DNA of 64,000 nt from Rhodobiaceae bacterium UBA4490 (GTDB taxonomy: Bacteria > Pseudomonadota > Alphaproteobacteria > Parvibaculales > Parvibaculaceae). Numbering within the stretch: position 1 is the first letter of the stretch; each line of letters opens with the position of its first letter. The position numbers and the translations under genes are program-made. This document shows, in pieces, positions 1 to 8,991 of the stretch. The stretch spans positions 521,564 through 585,563 of the forward strand of contig DGNO01000001.1 of NCBI GenBank assembly GCA_002389665.1, given 5' to 3'. The notes under the pieces are model-generated. The model had not been told where the DNA came from. It did no database searches and saw nothing but the letters and a program-made list of their open reading frames with translations.

Positions 1-590
1 TCCTTCTGCACGACTTCGAGGTCCGAAATCGCGGTCAAGAGTTTCGGGTCCCAGTTCACAAGCCGCTTGTCTTTGTAGATGAGGCCATCGCGGTAAAGCT
101 CGACGAAGACTTTCAACACCGCTTTGGAGAGCCCTTCGTCCATGGTGAAGCGCTCACGGCTCCAATCGCAGGAAGCGCCGAGGCGGCGCAGCTGATTGAT
201 GATTGTCCCGCCGGATTCGCCCTTCCACTGCCAGACGCGTTCGACAAAGGCCTCGCGGCCCAAATCATGCCGCGTCACATTCGCGCCTTCCGCCGCCATC
301 TGCCGCTCGACAACCATCTGCGTCGCGATGCCCGCATGGTCGGTGCCCGGCTGCCAGAGCACGTCCTTGCCGCGCATACGCTCGAAACGGATGAGGACAT
401 CCTGCAGTGTGTTGTTGAGCGCATGGCCCATATGCAAGGAGCCCGTCACGTTGGGCGGGGGAATGACGATGCTGTAGGTGGGCGCGCCTTCGCCCGCCTT
501 GCCCGCGCCGGCGCGAAACGCCCCGCTCTCCTCCCAGGCCCGGTAAAGCCGTTCTTCGGCCTCTTGCGGTTGGTAGGTCTTGTCCAGCAT
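1..590 (-). CDS. valS: Valyl-tRNA synthetase, N-terminal part (truncated by window edge)
   Basis: Cytoplasmic class I aminoacyl-tRNA synthetase that charges tRNA-Val. The reverse strand reads from an ATG at 588-590 and stays open to base 1, giving about 196 N-terminal residues of a protein normally near 900. The start of the catalytic Rossmann fold is visible, with the stretch [16 protein letters not shown], whose HMGH is the class I HIGH signature, followed by [13 protein letters not shown], which is typical of ValS rather than IleS or LeuS. The KMSKS loop, editing domain and anticodon-binding region lie outside the window. It follows popZ on the same strand with a likely terminator between them, so it may have its own promoter. 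The popZ-valS neighbourhood is common in alphaproteobacteria. Confidence 0.95.
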   Translation of the reverse strand, partial: MLDKTYQPQEAEERLYRAWEESGAFRAGAGKAGEGAPTYSIVIPPPNVTGSLHMGHALNNTLQDVLIRFERMRGKDVLWQPGTDHAGIATQMVVERQMAAEGANVTRHDLGREAFVERVWQWKGESGGTIINQLRRLGASCDWSRERFTMDEGLSKAVLKVFVELYRDGLIYKDKRLVNWDPKLLTAISDLEVVQK

Positions 591-700
591 GTCGTCCTCG
601 TTGCTCAAAAGCTGCTTGAAAAGCAGGGTGCGGAGCCCCGTCCGCAATCATGAAAGGCGCGCCCGGTTTAGAGCACAGCCGCCCGAAGGCATCAAGCATG

Positions 701-741
701 GCAAAGAAAAGGGCCGCCTCGCGGTGATTACGAAGCGGCCC
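701..741 (-). terminator. Rho-independent terminator after popZ
   Basis: On the minus strand, 24 bases after the popZ stop codon, GGGCCGC (735-741) pairs perfectly with GCGGCCC (711-717) across a 17-base loop. The run TTTTCTTT follows at 703-710. The loop is longer than usual, so the call is moderate. It would separate popZ from valS transcription. Confidence 0.5.
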
Positions 742-764
742 GAAACTCTGTCATGCAGGAGTGG

Positions 765-1439
765 TTACGGCCGCCGCCGCGATACCCGTTCGATCTCCTC
801 GCGTACCATCTGCTCGACCATTTCCGGCAGGTTGGCATCCAGCCAATCCTTCAGCATGGGCTTGAGCATATCGGCCACCAGATCCTCCAGCGTACGGGAA
901 TTGCCCGACGAGGTAAGAATGGAACTGGCCAGCGCGCCAAAGGCCGCAGACGCCGCGCTTTGAGCTTCATTGGAAAGCAGGCGGTCATCCGTCATTTCCG
1001 GGCGCGGCGCAGGCGCAGGCTCCGGCTCGAAAGCGGCTGGCTCGGGCTCAGGTTCGGGTTCCGGCTCCGGCTCGGCTTCCTCTTCCATGAAGGCCACATC
1101 AGCCTCTTCCTCGGCCGGCTCGTCCACATCGAAAGATACTTCAGGCTCCGGTTCCGGCGCAGGTTCCGGCTCGGGCTCGGGCTCGGGTTCTGGTTCCGGC
1201 TCAGGTTCGGGCTCCGGCATCGGTTCGGGCTCAGGTTCCGGCGGGGCCGCCGGTGCCGCTTCCAGCGCTTCCGTCAGCTCCATAATATCTTCTTCGAACG
1301 ATTCATCGCCCGCTTCCGGCTCAGCCTCGGCTTCCGGCGCCGGCGCATCGCTCTTGGTGCCATCCTCGGAAATGATCCGGCGAATAGACGCCAGGATCTC
1401 CTCCATGGTCGGTTCCTGACCGTCGCTATTGCTACTCAT
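765..1439 (-). CDS. popZ: PopZ-family (DUF2497) cell-pole organising protein
   Basis: PopZ self-assembles into a polar scaffold that anchors the ParB-parS centromere and recruits cell-cycle regulators in Caulobacter and relatives. The protein has 224 residues in three parts. A conserved N-terminal helix, [15 protein letters not shown] (about 12-26), is the partner-binding segment of the family. A long acidic proline-rich linker (about 35-150) is dominated by Glu-Pro repeats. A C-terminal helical region (about 153-222) carries the conserved DRLLS and LEDLV...[10 protein letters not shown] motifs used for oligomerisation. The Glu-Pro linker is longer and more regular than in Caulobacter PopZ. 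It lies between tolC and valS, a recurrent alphaproteobacterial order. The repeat makes other frames look open (Ser-Gly and Arg-rich), but those are shadows. Confidence 0.9.
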   Translation of the reverse strand: MSSNSDGQEPTMEEILASIRRIISEDGTKSDAPAPEAEAEPEAGDESFEEDIMELTEALEAAPAAPPEPEPEPMPEPEPEPEPEPEPEPEPEPAPEPEPEVSFDVDEPAEEEADVAFMEEEAEPEPEPEPEPEPAAFEPEPAPAPRPEMTDDRLLSNEAQSAASAAFGALASSILTSSGNSRTLEDLVADMLKPMLKDWLDANLPEMVEQMVREEIERVSRRRP

Positions 1440-1550
1440 CTATCGCACCTGTCCGGTTGATCGGTTTGCCAGCTTATGGCCCTTGGTCGTTCTTGGCCAT
1501 ATCTCCTGCATAACATGCAGGATGCTAACAAACGTTATGCCGGCCCCCTC

Positions 1551-2957
1551 TTATTCGTCCTCGATACCCCAGCCGATCCACTTATCGGCCACCTGCTCAT
1601 AATTGCGCTGCGGATCGTAACGCTCGACATCGAGCCCGATCTGCTCCACCGAGAGCCCCCCAATTGCGGCCAGAAGCGAAAATCCGGCCACATATTCGTT
1701 CCGCTGGGCGGAAACGAGCTGCACCTGGGAATCCAGAAGCTCCTGCTCGGCGTCCAGCACATCAAGCGTGGTGCGCGCGCCCACCTGTTCTTCCTGGCGC
1801 ACGCCGTCCAGCGCGATTTCGTTGGCGTTAACCTGCTCCGTGCTCGAGCGGATCACCGCTTTCGAGGCCCGGTACTGTTCCCAGGCGTTCTGCACGCTCT
1901 CATCCACCTGACGCAGCGTATCGGCCACTTGCAGGCGGTTTTGCGCATGAATTTGCTTGGCCTCGCGCACCCGCGAATATTCCGCGCCTGCCTGATAAAG
2001 CGGGATCGTGAGACGGCCCGTCACGCGGGTTTCATCTTGGCGCGCCGTCGTCGAGGACGGCTCTTCGGCATGGCTATAGCCTGCCTCCAGAGACACCTGC
2101 GGGAAAAGCGTGCCTTTAGCCGCATCGATCGCATGATCTGCGGCCCGCTCGGCATGGCGCGCGGCCTGCAGAACCGGATTGTTGGCGCGCGCAATCTCGA
2201 TAGAGGCCGCTTCGCTTTCCGGGAAAGCCGGCAAGGCGGGCGGCGCATCGAGCGAGGCCGGCGCATGGCCGATGACGCGCTGATAGGCGGCGCGGCTTGC
2301 CGTCAGATTGGCCTCTGCCTGAATGAGGTTGGACTGAGAAAGGCTGAGACGCGCTTCGGACTGGGCAACGTCCGTGCGCGTGATCTCACCCACATTGAAG
2401 CGGTCTTGCGCGGCTTCAAGCTGGCGGCGCAGCACGGCGACGTTCTTCTTGCGCAATTCGACAACCGCCTCGTCGCGCTTCACGTCCATATAGGCCGTCA
2501 CGGCGTCGAGCAGCGTGTTCTGCTCGGCATTGCGCAGGTTTTCCCGGCCTGCCATGACGCTTTCCTTGGCCCGGCGCGTCCCGTAAATCGTCTGGCCGCC
2601 GCGGAAGAGCGGCTGGGTGACGTTAACGGCCCCGGTAATCGGGTCCACCGTCTGTTTGCCGCCGAACTGGGGGATGGGAACGGCCGAATCCGTGTCCGTT
2701 TCCACCGTGCCGACAGTGCCCGTCGCGGTGATGGTGGGCCGCCAGCCGGCCTTTGCCTGGGCAACGCCTTCATCCGTCGCGCGCAGCCGGGCGCGCTCTG
2801 CGGCCAGGGCAGGGTTGCTGTTATAGGCTGCAGCCATCGCGTCATAGAGCGACTCCGCTGAGGCCGGCAGGCACCAGGCCTGGCTGACCAAAAACGTTGC
2901 TCCCATAAGACCGATCAAGGGCTTGCGGCGCGTCCCTTTAAAAGTGGTTCGCATCAT
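1551..2957 (-). CDS. tolC: TolC-family outer-membrane efflux protein
   Basis: Outer-membrane channel of tripartite efflux pumps and type I secretion systems. Length is 468 residues, normal for the family. An N-terminal signal peptide (about 1-33, ending ASA before ESLYDAMAAAYNSNP) precedes two tandem outer-membrane efflux domains, each a coiled coil with a short beta hairpin. The first runs about 36-235 and contains the family stretch QPLFRGGQT. The second runs about 245-445 and has the matching PLYQAGAEYSRVREA segment and the GARTTLDVLDAEQELLDS helix. No dedicated inner-membrane pump or adaptor gene is adjacent, so it probably serves several partners, as E. coli TolC does. It lies 158 bases downstream of pcm on the same strand; this pairing is frequent in alphaproteobacteria. 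Confidence 0.93.
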   Translation of the reverse strand: MMRTTFKGTRRKPLIGLMGATFLVSQAWCLPASAESLYDAMAAAYNSNPALAAERARLRATDEGVAQAKAGWRPTITATGTVGTVETDTDSAVPIPQFGGKQTVDPITGAVNVTQPLFRGGQTIYGTRRAKESVMAGRENLRNAEQNTLLDAVTAYMDVKRDEAVVELRKKNVAVLRRQLEAAQDRFNVGEITRTDVAQSEARLSLSQSNLIQAEANLTASRAAYQRVIGHAPASLDAPPALPAFPESEAASIEIARANNPVLQAARHAERAADHAIDAAKGTLFPQVSLEAGYSHAEEPSSTTARQDETRVTGRLTIPLYQAGAEYSRVREAKQIHAQNRLQVADTLRQVDESVQNAWEQYRASKAVIRSSTEQVNANEIALDGVRQEEQVGARTTLDVLDAEQELLDSQVQLVSAQRNEYVAGFSLLAAIGGLSVEQIGLDVERYDPQRNYEQVADKWIGWGIEDE

Positions 2958-3115
2958 TCAACTCCGGACGGTAATCCCCTGCACCCTCGGATAAAACTGA
3001 GCAGGCCCAAAGGCCTATATTCCTCAGTTTCGGCAAAAAACGTGAGTGCCACCTTAACGTTATCGAAAAGTAGTCGCGTTTGCGGCCATTTAGAAGACCC
3101 GGCGCTGATAATTCG

Positions 3116-3781
3116 TCAGAAAACGAACCCTTCGCTGAGTTCAAAGCCCGGTAGAAGCTCCGCCGCACCGTCAAAAGCGTCCCGGAACGTCACCGTTCCG
3201 CGCTTTTTCGTGTAAATCCGCCCGCGGCTGCGGCCATCTTCATGGAAAATCGTCACCAGACGGCCATTTTCCTTGAGTTGGTCCAACAAGTCGGCTGGAA
3301 GGTGCTCGGCCGCCCCTTCCAGTACGATCACATCATAGGGACCGCCCTTGGCATAGCCGGCCTCGAGAGCGCCCGTAATGACGGCTGCATTGGTGATGCC
3401 CAGCGTGTCGAGATTGGCGGTCGCCTTGCCGGCAAGGTCTTCATCGCTTTCCACGGCCACCACGGTTTCGGCGAGTTTCGCCAGCACGGCCGCCGAATAG
3501 CCCGTCGCCGTGCCGATATCGAGCACCACATCCCCCTCGCGGATCACCGCCAGTTCCAGCAGCTTGCCGAAGGAATAAGGCCGCATCACATAGCGCGGCG
3601 TCTCGCCTGCGCCCGTGACCCGCAAATCCCCGTCCAGATAGGCAACCGGGCGCAAGGCAGCCGGCACGAAAATCTCCCGCGGGACTTCCTGCGTTACGTC
3701 CAGCACGCGCGGGTCCGTAACACCGCTGGTCCGCAACTGGCTATCCACCATGTTCAAACGGGCATCAGTATAGTCGGCCAT
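3116..3781 (-). CDS. pcm: Protein-L-isoaspartate O-methyltransferase family protein
   Basis: Cytoplasmic SAM-dependent methyltransferase that methylates isoaspartyl residues of damaged proteins as the first step of repair. The 221-residue product fits the family. The PIMT-type N-terminus MVDSQLRTSGVTDPRVL is followed by the SAM-binding motif I VLDIGTATGYSAAVLA (about 85-100), an acidic post-I residue in VVAVESDE, and motif VIVLEGAAEHLP (about 151-162). The alphaproteobacterial branch upstream of tolC is divergent from E. coli Pcm, so substrate specificity is inferred from the family. The start ATG has CTAGGA about ten bases upstream. Confidence 0.87.
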   Translation of the reverse strand: MADYTDARLNMVDSQLRTSGVTDPRVLDVTQEVPREIFVPAALRPVAYLDGDLRVTGAGETPRYVMRPYSFGKLLELAVIREGDVVLDIGTATGYSAAVLAKLAETVVAVESDEDLAGKATANLDTLGITNAAVITGALEAGYAKGGPYDVIVLEGAAEHLPADLLDQLKENGRLVTIFHEDGRSRGRIYTKKRGTVTFRDAFDGAAELLPGFELSEGFVF

Positions 3782-3984
3782 GAGATTTCCTAGGAGTTGG
3801 GTCGGGCGCTGTGCCCATTGCTGTCTTCGAGCGGGTTATAAAGGTCTGACACGGCAAAGACAATTCGCGATAGCCTATTCCACCCTGAGGCGCGTTTCCA
3901 CATTGTCCTCAGCCAAAACTCTTGCTATATCCCCGGCCTGCCCTGAGGGTGGCCCGGCCGGACCGGGCGCCCGGCGGCAAAAGA

Positions 3985-4058
3985 GGCCACGTGGCGGAGT
4001 GGTGACGCAGCGGATTGCAAATCCGTATACCCCGGTTCGATTCCGGGCGTGGCCTCCA
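3985..4058 (+). tRNA. tRNA-Cys (GCA)
   Basis: A 74-base cloverleaf. Acceptor arm GGCCACG (3985-3991) pairs with CGTGGCC (4048-4054), followed by discriminator T and encoded CCA. The anticodon loop in GGATTGCAAATCC gives GCA. The T arm is CCCGGTTCGATTCCGGG. It stands alone on the plus strand between two minus-strand genes. Confidence 0.95.
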
Positions 4059-4101
4059 AATTTCCCCTTAAAATCATGCAGAAACCCTGGGCATAACCCT
4101 A

Positions 4102-5421
4102 TCAGGCGTGAAACCCGTCCGCCATGACGGGCGGACGCGCCGCGGCCAGCCGCCAATCCCCCGCCTCTTCCCGCGCCTCGCGCGCGGCAATCGCGATACC
4201 GCCCCAGCAAAGCCCGAAAATCAGAAAGAGATGCCGCCAGTTATCGACATCGATGATGAGCGATTCGGCGGCATGGCCGACCAGCGCCGCCACGGCGACG
4301 AGGAGATAAGGCTGATAGGCGCTGCGCTGGCGCAGGGCCGCCTTCGTGCCGCGCACCAAAGTGAGCCCGATAAAGGCGAGATAGGAGAGGAACGAGAGAT
4401 AGCCGCCCGCGATCAGAATGTTGAGATAGACATTATGCGGGGCAAGACCGGTAATCTCTTCCCATTGCGCCGGGCCCATGCCGAGCGGCGCGGTCAGCCC
4501 CTGCTGCAGCGCGTTGATCTGCCGGTCGAAGCGCCCGCCCTCGCCCACATCATAAGACTGGGAGAGCGAAAAACGCTGGGCAAAGAGATCGGAAACGGAT
4601 TCGGCGGAAAGCGCCCAGGCGATGATCGCCACGCCGCAACCTGCCGCCAACGCCGTTACCAGAATGAGCCGGAAACGCTGCACGGGCGAGCGGCTGGTGA
4701 TGAAAGCCAGCACCATAAAAACCGCGCCGGACAGCACAAGATTACCCCAGGCCCCGCGCGAGAAGCTGAGAAAAATGCCGAGCACCAAAACGCCCAGCAC
4801 CGGCAGCAGCATAATATCCTTCAACGAGGTGGAAAGGCTGAGCCGGCAGGCAACGAAAAGCGTCGGCGCGACGAGGAACGCGCCGTAGACGTTCGGGTCG
4901 TTGAAGAAACTCGTGACGCGGCCGAAGCGCAGATAGAATTCAGCGGAGGCCAATAGCCCGAAATAAGCGGCAATGCCCGTCAGCGATGCAATCAACGCCG
5001 CGCCGACATAGCCCCACCAGATGGCGGGCAAGCGCCTTCTCGGATCGTCATAGACCATGGCCGCGAAAAAAACGAAAGAGACGATGAGGTAGCTCATCAC
5101 CAGCATGAAATCGCGGGCACGCTGCGGCAGCAGCGCGTCGAGCGCGCCGAGCCCGTAACCCAGCATCAGAAAAAGCCAAAGCAGAACCGGCCAGCCAAGC
5201 TCTTTCGGGAAACGGATGCGCAAGATGACATGCAGCGCGACCGTCCCCGCCATCAGAAAATCGTAAACCGCTGGCTGAGCGACTTTCGACACGTCGCTCT
5301 TGAGATACGAGCTGAAAAGAAGCAGCAGGAAGATTAGCGCAGCGCTCGCCCATTCCCAAGGGTTGCGCAGCACAGCTTCGCGCGCTCTTGAAGAATGATC
5401 GATGCTCCAGCCGTCGCTCAT
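4102..5421 (-). CDS. O-antigen ligase/polymerase-like membrane protein (Wzy/WaaL type)
   Basis: Polytopic inner-membrane protein of about 439 residues with roughly 11-12 hydrophobic helices and a large periplasmic loop near 290-350 containing FDRQINALQQGL and the motif GLAPHNVYLNIL. The H-N near the end of the big loop is characteristic of O-antigen ligases and Wzy-like polymerases. In this operon it most likely polymerises or transfers lipid-linked repeat units made by the glycosyltransferases; ligase and polymerase cannot be told apart from sequence alone. I chose the ATG at 5419-5421 (MSDGWSID), with AAAGGG about 12 bases upstream, over an in-frame start 15 codons earlier that overlaps the preceding gene. 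It is the last gene of the minus-strand operon, 11 bases after its neighbour. Confidence 0.8.
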   Translation of the reverse strand: MSDGWSIDHSSRAREAVLRNPWEWASAALIFLLLLFSSYLKSDVSKVAQPAVYDFLMAGTVALHVILRIRFPKELGWPVLLWLFLMLGYGLGALDALLPQRARDFMLVMSYLIVSFVFFAAMVYDDPRRRLPAIWWGYVGAALIASLTGIAAYFGLLASAEFYLRFGRVTSFFNDPNVYGAFLVAPTLFVACRLSLSTSLKDIMLLPVLGVLVLGIFLSFSRGAWGNLVLSGAVFMVLAFITSRSPVQRFRLILVTALAAGCGVAIIAWALSAESVSDLFAQRFSLSQSYDVGEGGRFDRQINALQQGLTAPLGMGPAQWEEITGLAPHNVYLNILIAGGYLSFLSYLAFIGLTLVRGTKAALRQRSAYQPYLLVAVAALVGHAAESLIIDVDNWRHLFLIFGLCWGGIAIAAREAREEAGDWRLAAARPPVMADGFHA

Positions 5422-5432
5422 CGCCCGGCCCT

Positions 5433-6953
5433 TTAGTAAGCGTTTTCTCCCTTGAGCAAGGCCCAAGGGGTTTTGATCAGAATGTAAAGATCGAACAGCA
5501 GCGACCAGTTTTCGATGTAATAAAGGTCGTATTCGGTGCGCTTGACGATCTTATCATGAGTATCGGTTTCCCCGCGCCAGCCATTGATCTGCGCCCAGCC
5601 GGTCATGCCCGGCTTCACGCGGTGACGGGCGAAATAGCCATCGACCGCTTCGCCGTAAAGATCCCCCGCCGCCTTGGCGAGCACCGCATGGGGGCGCGGG
5701 CCCACCATCGACATCTCGCCTTTGATGACGGAAAAAAGCTGCGGCAATTCATCGAGGCTCGTGCGGCGTAAAAAGCCACCGACTTTCGTCACCCGGTCAT
5801 CGTCCGCCGTGACGAGCTTCGAGGCATTGGCGTCGGCATCCTCGTGTTTCAGGCTGCGGAACTTATAGACTTCGATCAGCTCGTTATTGAACCCGAAGCG
5901 GCGCTGTTTGAAAAAGACCGGCCCCTTGCTATCGAGCTTGATGGCCGCCGCAATGATGAGAAAGAGCGGCGCGGTCAAAAGCAATGCGAGCGCACCCAGT
6001 ACCCGGTCTTCGATATTTTTGACCGCAAGGTCCCAGCCGCTCATCGGCTTGTCGTAGAGGCTTTTAAGCGCCAGCTCGCCAAGGCGGGAGCCATGCGCTT
6101 CTTCATCCGCATCCGGCAAAGCAAGGCGAATATCGACCGGCAATACCCAAAGCTTGGCGACAAGCTGGTTGACCCGTTCCTGCGCCGCCTGGGGTAGCGC
6201 CACAATCAAAAGATCGACGCGGTTGGAGCGGGCAAACCGCAAAAGCTCGTTCACAGTGCCGAGTTTCGGCAAACCGTTCACTTCACTCTCGCTGCGCTCA
6301 TCCTGGCGGTCGTCGAAAAACCCGCATACTTCAATGTCGCTGCGCCCGGATTTCTGAATGAGTTGCGAAAGGCGGTCCGCGTCCTTCCCCCCGCCAACCA
6401 CCACCACCCGGCGCGTCAATCGGTGGTCGCGCTGACACTGGGCAATATAGTTTTGAGAGAATGCGCGCGCCGTTACAAGGCCCGCAAGGCCGATGAAATA
6501 CCAATCTACAAGCCAGCGCAGCGCTGCCGGACTTGCGCCAAGCGGAAAGAAGAGCGCCATGCAGGCAATGCCCGCAACCGCCGACCAGGCGGAAACGAGC
6601 GGACCCAGACCACGGTAAATATGCGCGAGCGTACGGATCTTATAGAGCGAGGAAAATTCAGCGCCCGCCGCAAAACAGAACGTCACCCCCAGCACCAGCC
6701 AAGCAAAGGTCGATGCGCCGAAGATCTCACCAAGCCGTTCGCCGTGCAGCAAGAAGATGAGAGCACCGCCAAGCGCAATGACGCCCGCCTCCCCCAGCCG
6801 CGCTGCCGTTTGAATGAAAAGCGGCGGCACACGGGATTTAACGGGCTTGCGCCGTTCGACACGCGGAATGGCGCCGGTGGGCTTGCCTTCCCTATAGTCG
6901 CTTTTCTTCGGATTATTGGAAGGCGCCGCACCCGGCGCATTCGGCATACTCAT
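5433..6953 (-). CDS. Polyprenyl-phosphate sugar-1-phosphate transferase (WcaJ/ExoY type)
   Basis: Starts an exopolysaccharide repeat unit by moving a hexose-1-phosphate, usually glucose or galactose, from a UDP-sugar to undecaprenyl phosphate at the inner membrane. The 506 residues are in the long WcaJ/PssY layout. An N-terminal cytosolic tail is followed by four to five membrane helices (about 50-180), then a Rossmann-like CoA_binding_3 domain opening with RVVVVGGGKDADRL (about 185-290). The bacterial sugar transferase domain (about 310-506) carries KQRRFGFNNELIEVYKFRSL, RRTSLDELPQLF, MVGPRP and the PGMTGWAQINGWRGETDT signature. Its ATG overlaps the stop of the glycosyltransferase gene by four bases (ATGA), indicating translational coupling. 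Confidence 0.92.
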   Translation of the reverse strand: MSMPNAPGAAPSNNPKKSDYREGKPTGAIPRVERRKPVKSRVPPLFIQTAARLGEAGVIALGGALIFLLHGERLGEIFGASTFAWLVLGVTFCFAAGAEFSSLYKIRTLAHIYRGLGPLVSAWSAVAGIACMALFFPLGASPAALRWLVDWYFIGLAGLVTARAFSQNYIAQCQRDHRLTRRVVVVGGGKDADRLSQLIQKSGRSDIEVCGFFDDRQDERSESEVNGLPKLGTVNELLRFARSNRVDLLIVALPQAAQERVNQLVAKLWVLPVDIRLALPDADEEAHGSRLGELALKSLYDKPMSGWDLAVKNIEDRVLGALALLLTAPLFLIIAAAIKLDSKGPVFFKQRRFGFNNELIEVYKFRSLKHEDADANASKLVTADDDRVTKVGGFLRRTSLDELPQLFSVIKGEMSMVGPRPHAVLAKAAGDLYGEAVDGYFARHRVKPGMTGWAQINGWRGETDTHDKIVKRTEYDLYYIENWSLLFDLYILIKTPWALLKGENAY

Positions 6954-8140
6954 CCCTTTACCCCTGTGAGTGCGCGGCCGGGCGCGGGCACCGGCTTGGT
7001 TGCGTGCCGCGCTTCCATCGCCGCGAGATAGACCTGCGCCACGCCTTCGGCCATGGCCTTCAGGCTGAAGGTTGCGCGCACATGCTCCTGAAGACGCGCG
7101 GCCTCAGCCGCTGCTTCATCCTGCCTGCATGAAAGATTTTTCTTCATTGCTGCCGATAGCGCCGCCACGTCGCCTGCGGGTACAAGGCGGGCTGCTTCTG
7201 CACCGAAGATTTCCGCCATGCCGCCGACGCGCGTTGCAATCATGGGTACGCGAGCTGCAGCTGCTTCGAGTGCCACATAAGGCAGAGACTCTTTGTACGA
7301 AGGCATGACGAGACAGCGCCCAAGCGCGAACGCCTCACGCGCTGGCATCGGCGCATACCAGGAAAGGCGCGCCTCAAGACCGAGTTCTTTTGCCTTGGAT
7401 TCGAAAAACGCTTTGTCCGGCCCGGCGCCGACCAGCGCCAATCTGCTCTGCCCGCCAAACTGCGACATGGCCTCCAGGAGCGTTGCAATGCCCTTCAGCA
7501 CGCGCATCTCACCGAGATAGACGAAGTCCGCTGCATCGGCGCGCGGCGCGACAGGCACAAATTCGTCTTCCCGCAATCCGTTGTGCACAACGGCATGGCG
7601 CGGCGGTGTGCCGCCAACCTGGGAGCGATAAGTTTCAAGCCCGTACTCGGATTCGAAAATAACCCCGTCCGTACGCGCCCAAAGCGCCCGCTCGACGGCG
7701 TGAAAGACAAGTCCCGATGGGCTCATCCGGCTGTAATGAAGCGCGCCGCCATGCGGCGTATAAAACCGGAAGACTCCTCTGCCGCCCGCGGCGAGGCGCG
7801 TATAAAGCCCGCCTTTCGCACCGTGCCCATGTAGAATATCGGCGCCAAGCTCTCCGGCAATCGCACCGGCCTGTTGGATCGCGCCGATATCACCAAGCCC
7901 CGGCAGACGTCCCATCCGCACCCTATGGAGCCCCAGCGCACAGTGATGTTCGAGCGCCAAAAGGCGGTCCTCGCTCAAAGCATCCCCCGCCTCGCGCGCG
8001 CAGATCACGCCGACCATTGCGCCCGCCTCCGCCTGCATTTCCACAAGGTCGCGCACATGCCGGAAAAGCCCGCCCATGGGCGCACGGAAGCAGTGAACGA
8101 TCTTCAAGCCTTTCAAGCTGGCGGGCAGGCGTTCTGTCAT
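6950..8140 (-). CDS. GT4-family glycosyltransferase (group 1)
   Basis: Predicted cytosolic GT-B enzyme that adds a sugar to the growing lipid-linked exopolysaccharide unit. Of 396 residues, the N-terminal acceptor domain begins IVHCFRAPMGGLFRHVRDLV with the glycine-rich loop GGLFRH. The C-terminal donor-binding domain includes VYLGEMRVLKGIATLLEA, LVGAGPD, and the EX7E-type segment PSYKESLPYVALEAAAARVP, followed by TRVGGMAEIF. The donor and linkage cannot be deduced. Its start codon overlaps the stop of the export-protein gene (TGATG) and its stop overlaps the next start (ATGA), so it is the middle of a tightly coupled operon. Confidence 0.88.
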   Translation of the reverse strand: MTERLPASLKGLKIVHCFRAPMGGLFRHVRDLVEMQAEAGAMVGVICAREAGDALSEDRLLALEHHCALGLHRVRMGRLPGLGDIGAIQQAGAIAGELGADILHGHGAKGGLYTRLAAGGRGVFRFYTPHGGALHYSRMSPSGLVFHAVERALWARTDGVIFESEYGLETYRSQVGGTPPRHAVVHNGLREDEFVPVAPRADAADFVYLGEMRVLKGIATLLEAMSQFGGQSRLALVGAGPDKAFFESKAKELGLEARLSWYAPMPAREAFALGRCLVMPSYKESLPYVALEAAAARVPMIATRVGGMAEIFGAEAARLVPAGDVAALSAAMKKNLSCRQDEAAAEAARLQEHVRATFSLKAMAEGVAQVYLAAMEARHATKPVPAPGRALTGVKG

Positions 8141-8706
8141 CAGAAATACCGCTCCGTGACATAGATCGTGTCGCCGGGCCGGATGAGCTCGTCCATCGGC
8201 AGCTCAAGTTCGATCAACTTGCCGTCCCGTTTGCGCGTGACGCGCACATAGCTCTGATCGGCGCGGTAGGTGAACCCACCGGCGATCGCAACGGCGGTGC
8301 GCGCCGTCATGCCATTCACATAAGGATATTGGCCGGACTGCGTCACCTCGCCCAGAATGAAGAACGGACGAAACGACAGGACCTGCGCCGAGACATTCGG
8401 GTTACGCAAAAGGCTTTCGCCCAGAACCCGCGCCACTTCCGCTTCGAGCTGCTTAATGGTCAGCCCGCGCGCCTGAATGCCATTGACGAGCGGCATGGAA
8501 ATCTGCCCGCTGCCATCCACCGTGTATTCACCCGTCAGGTCTTCCTGTCCGAAAACCACCACACGCACCTGATCGCCGGAATCGAGCTGATAAGGCTCAT
8601 CGTTCCCGGTAAGCGGGCGCTCGCTGATTACCCCGCCGGCAGAACAAGCCTGCAGGGTGAGCGCGAGGAAAGCGGTCATAAGGAGGCGCAGCATCGTTAA
8701 CCCCAT
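8140..8706 (-). CDS. Polysaccharide export lipoprotein (Wza/KpsD family)
   Basis: Outer-membrane lipoprotein that forms or lines the polysaccharide exit channel. The 188-residue protein begins with a lipoprotein signal peptide ending in the lipobox LQAC (Cys near residue 21). The Poly_export domain follows, with YQLDSGDQVRVVVFGQEDLTGEYTVDGSG (two 15-residue halves of the conserved start), and then one SLBB-like domain with VTQSGQYPYVNGMTARTAVA. It is half the length of E. coli Wza, as is common for alphaproteobacterial versions. An alternative ATG four codons in (8694) has a GGGG just upstream and may be the true start. It is the first gene of the minus-strand operon and is divergent from the Wzc-like gene. 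Confidence 0.87.
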   Translation of the reverse strand: MGLTMLRLLMTAFLALTLQACSAGGVISERPLTGNDEPYQLDSGDQVRVVVFGQEDLTGEYTVDGSGQISMPLVNGIQARGLTIKQLEAEVARVLGESLLRNPNVSAQVLSFRPFFILGEVTQSGQYPYVNGMTARTAVAIAGGFTYRADQSYVRVTRKRDGKLIELELPMDELIRPGDTIYVTERYF

Positions 8707-8991
8707 GTCCCGCCGCTCGGATGGAGGGCGGTGAAAGTCTTCGCGTTTTCGTGAATTTACCCGAAGAGTGGTTAATGAATTCCAAGGCTGGGGCGGATAG
8801 CGAACGTCGCTCCTTCCCCCGATGCCGTTGAAACCTTTGCCGAAATTACGCTTCTGCCCGGCCCTGTTAAATCTTCCGTTACCTAAACAACGTCTACTGG
8901 TGCCTTAAATGGGGACATCCGCCACCTGCGTGCGGATCGACTTCGATGCTGGCTGGGTGGCCTTTCAGGCCGTCCTTACCGATGGACGCAT

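Noticed and set aside
970-1419. Plus-strand frame rich in Ser-Gly repeats, and an Arg-rich frame at 753-1460
   Set aside because: Both are shadows of the Glu-Pro repeat of popZ on the other strand; they lack ribosome sites and family features.
1476-2861. 461-codon open frame antisense to tolC
   Set aside because: High GC keeps antisense frames open; the tolC reading has a signal peptide and the full efflux-protein pattern.
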